Positions 43,204 through 53,172 of a DNA stretch of 53,437 nucleotides are shown in pieces. Positions within the stretch are counted from its first letter, which is position 1; every line of letters begins with the position of its first letter. The DNA is from Chara braunii (Eukaryota; Streptophyta; Charophyceae; Charales; Characeae). Made by a program: the position numbers and the translations under genes. Under the pieces are notes generated by a model, which had not been told where the DNA came from, did no database searches, and saw only the letters and a list, made by a program, of their open reading frames with translations. The DNA lies in NCBI GenBank assembly GCA_003427395.1, contig BFEA01000102.1, positions 1,139,779 through 1,193,215 of the forward strand, in the 5' to 3' direction.

Positions 43204-43244
43204 TGTAGAAAACTACTGAGGGAATGAGTCCGTAGTTTTCTACA
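43204..43244. repeat. hairpin TGTAGAAAACTAC/GTAGTTTTCTACA
   Basis: Perfect 13-bp arms, 15-nt loop. A one-armed relative is at about 43408-43475. Confidence 0.7.
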
Positions 43245-43899
43245 TGGCCCACTTCGTTCCCCCCTTAGGCCGTGCTCATGGGAACCAATAGGAAACCGGC
43301 CAGCCCATCAAAAACGCCACAAAACAGCGGAAGAGACCTTACACGGTTAGATATCCTTTATATGTGCGGTTCAATAGGATCCCCCACAGGTCGCACCTAC
43401 TCTACAAGACCGCTTGTGGGCCGAGCCCCCAAGGGTCTCGACCCAAATGCACCTGAGTAGTTGTAGAAAACTACAATGTGTAACGTGGAAAGGTGAGAAA
43501 AGAAATACATGAATCTTAAACCACTAATAAGGGGGTTTGGTAACAAGACTGCATCTCGCAACGTTGTTATTAATGTGGAAGACAATAGAGAGGTCAATGC
43601 GTCCCTAGATGAACCACCAAGAGACAACATATTTGCGGAAGAAAAGACAAGGGTTGTTGACGAATTCGATACCTCCCACAGACTTCCAGGCTTATATTGT
43701 CCTCTAGAGGCAGGTTGGGGATGTCACAACAAGACATCGATGTAGTGTTGTCGCTGGTTAGAGATCCGAGATTCGACGCCAAAAACATTGCATTTCGCAA
43801 TAGCCGTGAAGGTATATAATGAGCCAGCCAACAGGCGGCCGCCACAGGGTGGCAAGAAAAATATCTACGGAGCGACGACTGACCAAAACACATGTGATT

Positions 43900-46125
43900 A
43901 ACCAAGGATGTTATTTTAGGCGAATGCTCATGCAACACTATGGTGGAATGATTGTTGCACATCGTTTACAATGTTGGTAACGACTTACCCTATAAGAAGT
44001 GGAGAGACTGTTGTCCTTGGAGGCACCTCCTCTGTCGGCAAACGTAAATATATTTGGTCCTCATATAAGCAGCTTGACTCATCACATGCAGCCGATTATA
44101 AGATTAGACAAATGATTTGATATAAATGAGAAGTTTTGTTACGCCATCCCGTTGTTCCTGTATTCCGATAAAACCCAGGTGGATGGGCGACAAAAATAAA
44201 CAACATACCCTCTTATAATATTCATCGCAGATAGGACAACAAACTCCACACTCCTTGCGTATCTCCTAGTGCTTCACCATCAACCGCGTCACAAGGGGTG
44301 GGGTTTGCTAAGCATCGTTTTTTGGAGATGGAAGACAATAATTTTACACCAGACACTCGCGATTGTGTAGGAATCAGCAAAAGACGCATCCCACAACGGT
44401 GTATTAATAGAAACTCCGAAGTTTAGGGAGATAATGGTGCACCCGTTCCTCATGAATTACATACACGATTACCTGGCGTATGTCCGACATGCACAGTTGC
44501 TAAAGCTGTTTTAGATATAATAACTGATTTTTCATAATGCAGGAGATCAAAAATGTTAGGTAGAAAAATGATTAGAGATTTGTTCAACGCCGAAGACAGT
44601 AACATTCTTCACATTACTGAAGCACGAATGTCAGATTTGAGCATGCACAAACACCTTGACGAGAACGACTTGTGGAGTTTCTACAGAGGTCCAATTGGTG
44701 ATGACCCACAATTAAACTACCATTTGTCATTACAACCTGACCAGATCCACACGATTCAACACAACATTTTTTTACATATGATCAACACGTTTTGAAACGC
44801 TGCTTTTGAAAAGTTTTTCGGACGTGCCGCAAAGTAAAATATTGATGGAACTTGATGCAAGGTTACAGATCATGAGTGAAAGATGTATTCGTACATATCC
44901 GCAACTTGTACTGCTCGTTATAACAGACAACGATTGCTTTTCAAGGGAAGGGTGTTTCGAAGTAAAACAAAACAAACTTGTAATGACAGTGTGTGCATTC
45001 ATAATTTTCAATATTGTTTCACGTTCCACAAACAAGGCCCTTACAAGTTGTTTCGTGAAACTAATGGAACTGTACATAACGATGTTTCGCAACAAAACTC
45101 ATTGTCGCGACCTCCCTTGATCGTTGTGACACTCTACTTACATATTTCATAATAACCATAATAAGCAAAACGAGAGATTATAAAACATTAGGATGAAAAT
45201 TTTTGAAATTGCATGATCCACTGCATTTCATACTATGCATAAAACGGTCCGGTATTCCTCACACATTTGTTGTCGACGTTTGGGAGCACCATCACATAAA
45301 GTTATGCAAACAACCATATCAGTCGACGAACAAACGAAAGGCAAAATCACAAATTGAACACAACGCGCGGCGGTCACTCGCATTGCATGAAGACATCAGG
45401 AAGATAAGGAAACGCAGGAGGAGGTTCGTAATGAATTCGTCATCCATGATGCAATTGTTATCAACTGGAATAAATACCCTTGCAGCACGCGACACCTCGA
45501 CGTTGCAACTTAAATGGTTTTCCATTGATGATATGTTTGTGCAACATGTAGAGAGGATGACAACTGTTGCGTACAACATACTTTGTGAGCTTCCAAGAAG
45601 GGAAGACCTTAGGTCAGTGTTGAACACATATATGACGAAAAATGACTCTCAAGCTCTCATTGATGATCATGTCATACACACAAGAACTCAACAGGACGTC
45701 GTGGCCTGCACATACGACGGGACGAACATGGGTGCAATTGTTCAAACAACGAGGGTTTCACCAAACTTCCATGGTAGAGCGGTTCATAGTGACATTGCAG
45801 TGAGAGCGGATGAGGGGAGCACGTGATACTCATCAATAGGCATGTTTTTCGTAATGAATATAAGGACAGGAGAAACCACAACCCCGCACAAATGTGCTTT
45901 CGTGCAGAGTACAAAGAGGTGGACAGTGATAGACAACACGTAACAGGGTGCAAGAAATTGAAACGGGAAACGGTGAACGGTCGACAACACAGAAGCATCA
46001 TATTTGTTTACACGATAATGGACATAGTTCATGTCGTTCCTCATTTCGCAAAACCATATTGGGGTGCGAAGACGCATAGGAAACAACGAGAGTCTTGTTT
46101 CTTTTTGAACAAGTATGCATTGTAG
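43900..46125 (+). pseudogene. decayed DDE transposase, Plavaka/CACTA-like
   Basis: Fragments in order: IRLDK-FDINEKF, YAIPLFLYSDKTQVDGRQK (44140-44196; the SDKTQ motif followed by an aYP-like TYPLIIFIADR in the next frame is characteristic of Plavaka-type transposases), GVCPTCTVAKAVLDI (44480-44520), LWSFYRGPIGDDPQLN and QPDQIHTIQHNIFLHMIN (44553-44795; the PDxxH region), LDARLQIMSERCIRTYP (from 44840), a basic region RKIRKRRRRF (45400), and FVYTIMDIVHVVPHFAKPYW then FFLNKYAL at the end (46002-46122). The last part fits the conserved C-terminal segment of these enzymes. Many frameshifts and stops. The family assignment is from motif memory, not a search; a KDZ-type relationship is the alternative. 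Confidence 0.5.
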
Positions 46126-46264
46126 AAATGACCAATAACGCATTCCATGCGAACAAGATAAAATGCCCATATCTGCTGGTCACTAGTGCGTGGCGATGCA
46201 CCCTGTGTCCGCCACACATTCACCAATAGTGCCACACACTAATGACCTTCACGATAGACACCAT

Positions 46265-46293
46265 CTCTCTCTCTTTCTCTCGCTCTCTCTCAC
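46265..46293 (+). repeat. CT-rich microsatellite
   Basis: CTCTCTCTTTCTCTCGCTCT and flanks; interrupted. Confidence 0.8.
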
Positions 46294-46690
46294 GTAACTG
46301 CATGAAATGCAAAAACATGTCCCTTCGTAACAAACGTATGGACATAGTCAAGTAACAAGTGTGTGGATGATGGCAATTTGATTGATATGTGCAGACGAAG
46401 GAGGGGGGGAAGTGAGCTGCGATGGGGAGGGACGGCAAGGGAGGGGGGGGGGGAGAGCAATACGAACACGAACGTCGGTGGGGCACAATACGCACTCAAC
46501 ATTGAGTTTTTACCGGGTGGGCATTTCGCTGTCGTAACGCGCAGCCCGGACGAGGTCGCAAATGTCAGACCTTCACGACCGTGTCACGCAGGAATTTATT
46601 TTGCCTTAACCCATCCGCATTATTCCACTTCGGTCGTGCGCGCCAGGTATACTCCTCGCTATGTCTAGCAACAGGTCTCGACTCTGCGAG

Positions 46691-46755
46691 AGGACAACTT
46701 CCTTCTACTCGAGGGGTTGTCACTACCCTCAAGTAGAGGTATCCCTGCTGAGGTA
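46691..46755 (-). ncRNA. conserved two-stem RNA-like motif, copy B
   Basis: Minus strand: GTACCTCAGCAGGGATACCT, P1 CTACTTGAGGG (46726-46736) with CCCTCGAGTAG (46705-46715), 11 pairs with one G-U, loop TAGTGACAAC; P2 AGGA (46700-46703) with TCCT (46691-46694) around AGTTG. Compared with copy A, one C-G pair of P1 has become T-A and a G-U has become T-A; in P2 both members of a pair have changed. Confidence 0.6.
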
Positions 46756-46769
46756 CCGTCCCACATGTG

Positions 46770-46875
46770 GTGGTTTTTTTTTTTTTATATCGTACCAGAG
46801 GTGGACCGGCCAAAGGTTTTTTTTTTCGTTGTAGCACAGACACTCTCGCAAAAAAAAAAAATAAAAAAAAAATGA
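46770..46875 (+). repeat. poly(T)/poly(A) tracts
   Basis: T-runs near 46775 and 46816 and A-runs at 46849-46873, breaking the similarity to element A. Confidence 0.8.
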
Positions 46876-47939
46876 CGAGTTTTACACAAGGTTTTTTGTC
46901 CCATAACAGTTCGGTACCTGTGGAGAACACGTAATGCCCATATAAGCGGCCTACCGCTCTAAAGTCTGCATAATGATTTGGTATGCGGACCTATTTGGAC
47001 AGGGGTAATAACAATGGGTCTAATATTGTTCACATATATACGAATGTTTATGACCCTTATGGTTACATGGGGTCTCGCTGGTACTTAAATGAAAGCTCGA
47101 CAGGTTTCTCGCTGGCTAATGCTATATAAGCAATCAGGCGCCCTTACTTTTCGCTGATAATGGCAGTAATAAAGTACGGGACACCTTTCAATGTGATAAA
47201 GGGTTTCTAGCGTCCCTCAACGGACGACAGTCTCTCTATCACGGACCTAACGTCCAACTAATAAAATTCCAAGAGGAACCTGTTTCCTTCGGTCTGTTTA
47301 CCAATAACCTTCCCAAGATCTATTTGAGACAAGACTCGACAACCAAATTTACCGTTCCCCACTTATTCTTTGCGACATGGACATAGGTATGATTATAATG
47401 GGGGTAATGGAGGTGAATAAATCATATTCTCACAGTCATGGTGTGTCCAATGAGATGCACGTACCACTCACAATGCACCGACAAATGCTCAGAAGAAAAT
47501 AAAAACAAACTTTCTGACTCAAAAACCTGCACAGAGACAGAACAAGATACACATGCCATGCACTAATGCAATCAACATATGCACTCCATACTTGTCCCTC
47601 ACTCTCCTAACCCTCTCTCAACATTCCTTCCAATTCTTGTGACGCATCTATGCCCAACCCTTCACTGCACACAAAGGACTCTTGAGACTAGGACTGCTTA
47701 GTCATGATGACACAAGGGAAGTTTTGCCTGCCTACAGGGGTTCGCCTTTAGGAATGGGTATCAAGCCGAAGAATAGTTGAATCAACAAAAACGACCTGCT
47801 ATTCAGGGTGAAAAATATGCAAAATGCAGTAGATGCATGGACTTTTAACAAGTCTCTTTTCCTCGGTAATATCCCGATATTCCACAAGCAGTTATCGGGT
47901 AGCTGAAAATTCAGGAATGAAAATTTTGAAGTGAGAGTT

Positions 47940-48310
47940 TTGGGCAGTCTGAAAATCTTGAATGGTCCTGAAGTGGTGAAAGGTCCGAAGACCCTGAAAA
48001 CCACCTGTTTAGGCAGGCTGCATCCTGAAGTGGTGAAGGGTGTCCTGAAGTGGTCAAGTGAGAATTTTTGGCAGTCTGAAAATCCTGAATGGTCCTTAAA
48101 TGGTGAAACGTCCGAAGACCATGAAAACCACCCTTCACCACTTGAGGATGCAGCTTGCCTAAACAGGTGGTTTTCATGGTCTTCAGAGCTTTCACCACTT
48201 TATGACCATTCAGGATTTTCAGACCTGAATGGTCCTGAAGTGGTGAAAGGTTCGAAGACCCTGAAAACCACCTGTTTAGGCAGGCTGCATCCTGAAGTGG
48301 TGAAGATGTC
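47940..48310. repeat. inverted and direct repeat block, about 90-bp unit
   Basis: The unit TGAATGGTCCTGAAGTGGTG, AAAGGTCCGAAGACCCTGAA, AACCACCTGTTTAGGCAGGC, TGCATCCTGAAGTGGTGAAG occurs forward at about 47956-48035, partly at 48088-48133, inverted at 48133-48222, and forward again at 48228-48306. Arms 48076-48130 and 48168-48222 make a hairpin of about 55 bp. The 127-codon plus-strand frame here is repeat-derived. Confidence 0.8.
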
Positions 48311-48865
48311 CTAAAGTGGTGATGAAAAATACGACTGTTATTAACCTTCTCTCCGGTATTCGTGACCTGCACATACACCGACCACAAATTTCAACATCCT
48401 TTTCCCTTTTCTCTCTTTGACCTTTCTTCCCTGAGGTTTAATTCTTCAGGTTCCTTCGATCTTACTCATCCAATTTTTAGCTAAGAGTCTAATTCAAACT
48501 TTTCTTATTTGTCTCTCTCCACTTGTCCGTAGGTCATGTTCGCCACTTGCCTTAAGCAAGTCGGTTTGTGGGGTGCCCATCTTGGAACCCTATTTGCGCA
48601 ATTGAGTTTGTTTCTCATTAGACTCTTTTTTATTTCTACGTGCATTCTTGCTCTTTGATTTTTTTATTTTTATTTTTTATCGTAACGATATGGCTTCCTC
48701 TGGTCATTTCTCATAACTTTTTCCCCTCCCTTTCTTTCAACTCTTAGGGACAAGGTCAAACGAAAACCACTCTGTATTCGCAGAAAGAAAGTATCGTCCC
48801 TGTGTTGTCACCACTCTGTCCTTTAACTTGTCATACTTCAAGCAAACAATTCGGTAGGATCATCA
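48311..48865. other. no gene recognised
   Basis: Pyrimidine-rich DNA between the palindromic block and array 2. Confidence 0.4.
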
Positions 48866-48869
48866 CACA

Positions 48870-49690
48870 TAGACTAAACTGGGCGAACACTCCTTAGCCC
48901 TCTGCCCAGTCACTCCTCAATACCAATGAGACCATAATGTTAAGACAATCACACATGAAGTGGCGGGATAAACACTCCTTGGTCCTTTATCCAGCCACTT
49001 CTCAATACCAAATGACTGTTAAAGTCAATCATATGTGAAGCATTCGGACGGACACTCCTTGACCCTCTATCCAGCCACTTCTCAATACCATCAGATGTTA
49101 AGGTCAACACACATGAAGCAGCCGGACGAACACTCTTGGACCCTTTATCCACTCACTTCTAAATACCATCAGATGTTAAGGTCAACATACATGAAGCAGC
49201 CGGATTGACACTCCTTGGCTCTCTGTCCATCCACTTCTCAATCAGAACATTAGGTTAAAACACACGAAGCGACCGGACGGACACTCCTGCACCCTCTATC
49301 CAGTTGCTTCTCAATACTAATCAAATATCAAGTTAAGAACATACGAAGCGACTGGATGGACACTCCTTGACCCTCTATCCAACCTCTTCGCAATACAAAT
49401 CAGTTATCAAGTTAATCACACATGAAGCGATCGGACGGGCACTCCTTGGTCCTCTGTCCAACCTCTTTTCAATACCAATCAGATATCAAGTTAATCACAC
49501 AAGAAACGACTGGACTGACACTCTTTGGTCCTCTATCCAGTCACTTCTCAATACCAATCAGAATATCAAGTTAAGAAAATACAAAGCGACTGGACGAATA
49601 CTCCTTGGTCCTCTATCCAATCACTTCTCAATACCAATCAGAACATCAAGTTAAGCACACATGAAGCGACTGGACATATACTCCTTGCGC
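48870..49690 (-). repeat. tandem array 2: about 79-bp hairpin monomers, about 11 copies
   Basis: ACACTCCTTGG-type cores recur near 48887, 48973, 49049, 49130, 49209, 49286, 49365, 49440, 49520, 49600 and 49680. In each unit GAAGCGACTGGA precedes and TCCAGTCACTTC follows the core. On the minus strand they pair over about 12 bp, with T-G wobble where the plus strand would have C-A. Some units show changes on both arms (GAAGC with GCTTC, GAAGT with ACTTC). An inner GGAC/GTCC pair is also seen. Inter-hairpin spacer: CAATACCAATCAGATATCAA type. Confidence 0.85.
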
Positions 49691-49699
49691 CTTGTCCAC

Positions 49700-50630
49700 G
49701 CACACTCTATCGCACTTTCTTCCGCAACTAACAGTGTTTGTGCATTGCTTGTGTTTACTTCGCCTCTTGTGCTAGCTTCCCGCTCGTTGCTTAGCCCATC
49801 TTGACTTGTCACAGTATTCGCGTCTGACAAGCTCGCCACCTTGCTTGCCTCTGCTCGCACGTATGCTCGCCCTCGCCTTGCTAGTTCGGCTTCGCTCTTA
49901 GACTGTCTCGCTTGCTGCTTTGCTCATATCCCCTCTCTCTTTTTCTAACTCTCGTCAGTCTAGTTAGCGCGTTTCTTCCCTCGAGTTCACGGTTGGCTCC
50001 CACTGCTAGCTCTTTTGTTGCCAACCTGTTTTCGGGCCCGATCACTAACCATTTCTCAATCGCGCGCATGCTGCCACTCCTCATCTCACACCTCAGTTTG
50101 CTTCTTCCCGCTCGTATCTCTCTCTTTGTACATTCCCCATCGGTTACGCTGCTAATAACTCGTTCTCCCTCAGCTCCGTCCTGTACTTTGCTTAGGAGGC
50201 GTCCTGATTCATTCGGTTCGGATTTTCATTCCCTAGAGCTCTATCGTAGTCGGTTGGAATTAATCTGTCCTCCGATATTGGGCAGATTCTTTGAGGTTAC
50301 CCTAAGACCTTTGGTCGTTCGAAACGGAGGAAATGTTTTGTTGTGATTTGAAACGAATAACTGAGAACAACAATAACAAAAAATCTTACAAAACTCGATT
50401 GAAATGAATCTCGTCTTTCAGGCAGAGGAAATTCGTCAGTCCTAAAAAAATATGAAAAGAATAACCGAATTCCTATAAAATTTAGCCCGTGTTTCTCGTT
50501 AAGACAACTATCAGCGGGACCTGAATCACCTGTAACCCCAACTGCTCCTAAGCGGGTGGTCGAGGGATCGAATCTTGCTTCCTATAAGTAAGTTAAAATC
50601 GAGTCTAGATCCCTTATAAAAAGAGATCGC
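49700..50630. other. no gene recognised
   Basis: CT- and TCG-rich sequence with a 144-codon plus-strand frame (49912-50346) rich in Ser and Leu, no domain. A B-box-like GGGATCGAATC lies at 50564-50574. Confidence 0.35.
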
Positions 50631-50635
50631 TAGTG

Positions 50636-50712
50636 GTCCGATGGGGATTCGATCCCTACTTTTTTGTTTTGTAAATCGAGTCTCGTTACCTACTGGGTTA
50701 GCTCCTACTCTG
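50636..50712 (-). mobile_element. tRNA-derived repeat with pol III boxes
   Basis: Minus strand: A-box-like TAACCCAGTAGG (50689-50700) and B-box-like GGATCGAATCC (50645-50655), 33 nt apart, nearly the spacing at 13.65 kb. The intervening sequence cannot form a normal anticodon arm, so this is a SINE head or tRNA relic. Confidence 0.5.
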
Positions 50713-50719
50713 GTTTTGA

Positions 50720-51051
50720 GGGATCTTAATCAATCTTGACCTCTTTTATTTGAACGCAATTCGGATGACCAGTTGGGTGAGCATGCGGGTGCTTTCCTGC
50801 CTTTACCATCCCAGCTACAAAGTTGGGTGACATCACACGAAGTTNTCAAAGAATTCACCAGGTTCCAGACCCTCTAGCATCCTGTGGTCGGGATCTTAAT
50901 CAATCTTGACCCCTTTTATTTGAACGCAATNCGGATGACCAGTTGGGTGAGCATGCGGGTGTTTTCCTGCCTTTACCATCCCAGCTACAAAGTTGGGTGA
51001 CATCACACGAAGTTTTCAAAGTATTCATCGGGTTCCAGACCCTCTGGCATC
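50720..51051 (+). repeat. 170-bp tandem duplication
   Basis: GGGATCTTAATCAATCTTGA at 50720 recurs at 50890. The copies (50720-50881 and 50890-51051) differ by a handful of bases and two Ns (50845 and 50931). Confidence 0.85.
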
Positions 51052-51176
51052 CTCTTCTTAAACATATTCTTGTTGTACCGACGATTCATTATTTTGGACC
51101 TTCTCGGATGATTTTGCTACCTTCGACCTACACGGTCAGAGGGGTTTTCAATAATTTGACACTCTCTTAGTCCTAC

Positions 51177-51309
51177 AGCATGTCGCGCCGAGGTGCGTTG
51201 TCATTTATCCCAAGTCTGTCTATCTGCTAATATTTAGCATTCTGTTAACCGACCGCTTCGACGCTTGCAGTCGATAGGATTTCAGCATACCGCGCCGAGG
51301 CACGTTGTC
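51177..51309 (+). repeat. short direct repeat CGCGCCGAGG-CGTTGTC
   Basis: CAGCATGTCGCGCCGAGGTG near 51177 and CAGCATACCGCGCCGAGGCA near 51283. Confidence 0.6.
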
Positions 51310-51574
51310 GTATGTCTCGAATTTAACTGTCCTATCCTCTTCCACTCAGACAGTCGAAGGGGGTATCCTTTTTATTTTTAGCACACAATGCATCAAGTGA
51401 GCGTTGTCACCAATCTGATTCATTTTCCTTAAGAGTCAAATTATATGTTTATGAACCCTCGGTCTTCTTTGGTCGAGATATTCGTCCGTAAAGCCATCTT
51501 GATGACCGCATGTATGGTTTATTTTTGTTCGGCACTATCATGGCGACCGATGCCATGGTTGTGTCAACTGTAAA

Positions 51575-51616
51575 AATGAGGGCAAATACCCTTGTAAGGG
51601 TGTTAGCCCCGACAAC
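51575..51616 (-). repeat. palindromic boundary motif, copy 3
   Basis: Minus strand: TGTCGGGGCTAACACCCTTA, then CAAGGGTATTTGCCCTCATT. It lies just upstream of the Ulp1-like pseudogene. Confidence 0.55.
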
Positions 51617-51639
51617 GCGCAGCCTACACTTGGAGCGAA

Positions 51640-52850
51640 CAGGTCGGTGGAGCTGTCAACGCCAGCGTGGAGGAAGGCGGTCGAACTATGTGGTAACAAA
51701 AATAAACATGCAGACCACCGGTTCTGAGAACGTGGGTAAGGGCAACAAAAAAGGGAACACCAAAGCAACGGAACATGCAAAGAAGGGGAAATCGAAGGGG
51801 CCTATGTGTGACTCTTTGTTGCCATTCAACAGTGTGGAGTCAATGGAGAGGTGGAAAAAAATACAGGAGGACTCATGTTGCGCTTGTCTATATGAAGTAA
51901 TGACAACAGGTGATGTTAAGTCAACAAAAATGATAGGCAAAGTGTCGTCCTGGAGGTTGCGAACACCGTTGAGAGGCGTTGACAAGGAATGGTTGTTCCT
52001 GTTCACATGAAAATCAACAAGACATAAGATTGTAATCCTAAAGTCCGACATGTTGCGCCCGACCGCAACCGCATGGTTGAACAGCAATGTCATTGATATG
52101 TACCTACAGTCCATCCATGTCGAACATTCACAGGGGGCGAATGACTGTGGGCTCCAAGTATGCACAATTTTTTGTCACACACAAGTCATCGCCAACCAAA
52201 AAGTATACCTCGCAAAAAAAGGATGGGAGAACAGGATAAAAAAACAACCTCACAAACTCCATCGACTGTGCAATGAACTGCGGATAGCACAAGTGGTAGT
52301 CATTCATGTGAATCACATAGACCATTGGATATTGGTTATACTCATGAACATGCGAGACTCCATAGCAGACTGCGGAGACAACACTGTCGAGAAACAACTT
52401 GTCGCTATTATTATGACTCCAACAAAGGAGGCAAAAAACGGGGTCAGAACGCTTTGCGGACATTTCTATGGCACGAATACCTTAGTGAGGCGTACAAACA
52501 TGGTGGAGTGACTGAAGAAAATGTTAACAAATTATGAAAGACATGTAAAAATCTGTAGGGGATATGGCTTCTCCAACCAAAATATTCTCAGCAAAACAAC
52601 AAGAACGACTGTGGTGCCTACATGTGTGGCATAACAGAGGAGTTGATAAAACAACTTGGAAAGAAAACAGTAGGGAGCGTCATCACACCACAACACATTG
52701 TGGAAATTATAGAGAAGATGGAGGTGATGAACAACATAGTTCAACAATTTCGCTAGTCAATGGTGGATTGCTTTGCACGTTCTGCAGCCATCGCAAATGG
52801 GTACAACAAAGCAATGGTCAATGAAATTCGTAAAATATTTACAAACCTCA
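51640..52850 (+). pseudogene. decayed Ulp1-type (C48) cysteine protease of a transposon
   Basis: Catalytic parts appear in the right order but in different frames. WLNSNVIDMYLQSI (about 52068-52110) corresponds to the substrate-facing WLxxxVIxxY segment. HWILVIL carries the catalytic His (52323-52325), followed by RDS for the Asp. QQNNKNDCGAYMC has the oxyanion Gln (52592-52594) six residues before the catalytic Cys (52610-52612). Upstream, 51800-52010 reads CDSLLPFNSVESMERWKKIQ and TKMIGKVSSWRLRTPLRGVD, unrecognised. The frame changes near 52008, 52440 and 52540, so it is dead. Ulp1-like proteases process SUMO in hosts and are often carried by large CACTA, Mutator and KDZ transposons. It may belong with the transposase at 43.9-46.1 kb. 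Confidence 0.75.
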
Positions 52851-52888
52851 GTCGGAGGAACCGACATTTCAAACAATTCAAACACGAC

Positions 52889-53150
52889 GTGTGAACATAG
52901 ACGGGACATAAAGCAATCACTAGTGCGCTTTATATTTAAGGTAACTATTATGAAATGGTCGTTTGAATGCTGCCCACTAGTGACGAATTTTTCCCCAGAT
53001 GTACCTACATCCGTATAACATCAACAAGACGCATGAGTGATCAGTATCATATTGAGAAACAAAGGGATCTCATTGCCAAAGGATCCGACAGACATACGGA
53101 GCATTATCGAACGTGTGAACATCGATGGAGAGAGCAGTCACTAATGCCCG
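52889..53150 (+). repeat. about 40-bp direct repeat
   Basis: GTGTGAACATAGACGG...CAATCACTAGTGC near 52889 recurs as GTGTGAACATCGATGG...CAGTCACTAATGC near 53112. Confidence 0.6.
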
Positions 53151-53172
53151 CCGTGTTAACCATTGGGGTATC

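Larger units (their letters stand above)
46565..49700 (-). mobile_element. composite element B (head, shared block, 79-bp hairpin array)
   Basis: The head (46565-46830) aligns with 30656-30910 (shared CGTGTCACGCAGGA, GTCGTGCGCGC, GAGGGG-TGTCAC-ACCCTCA, ATCCCTGCTGAG). The shared block (47519-47800) aligns with 31228-31520. The tandem array starts about 2.28 kb from the head, compared with 2.2 kb in element A. Unlike A, a palindromic repeat block (47940-48310) lies between. It sits between the decayed transposase and the decayed Ulp1-type protease and may have been inserted into that transposon. No protein is encoded. Confidence 0.5.
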
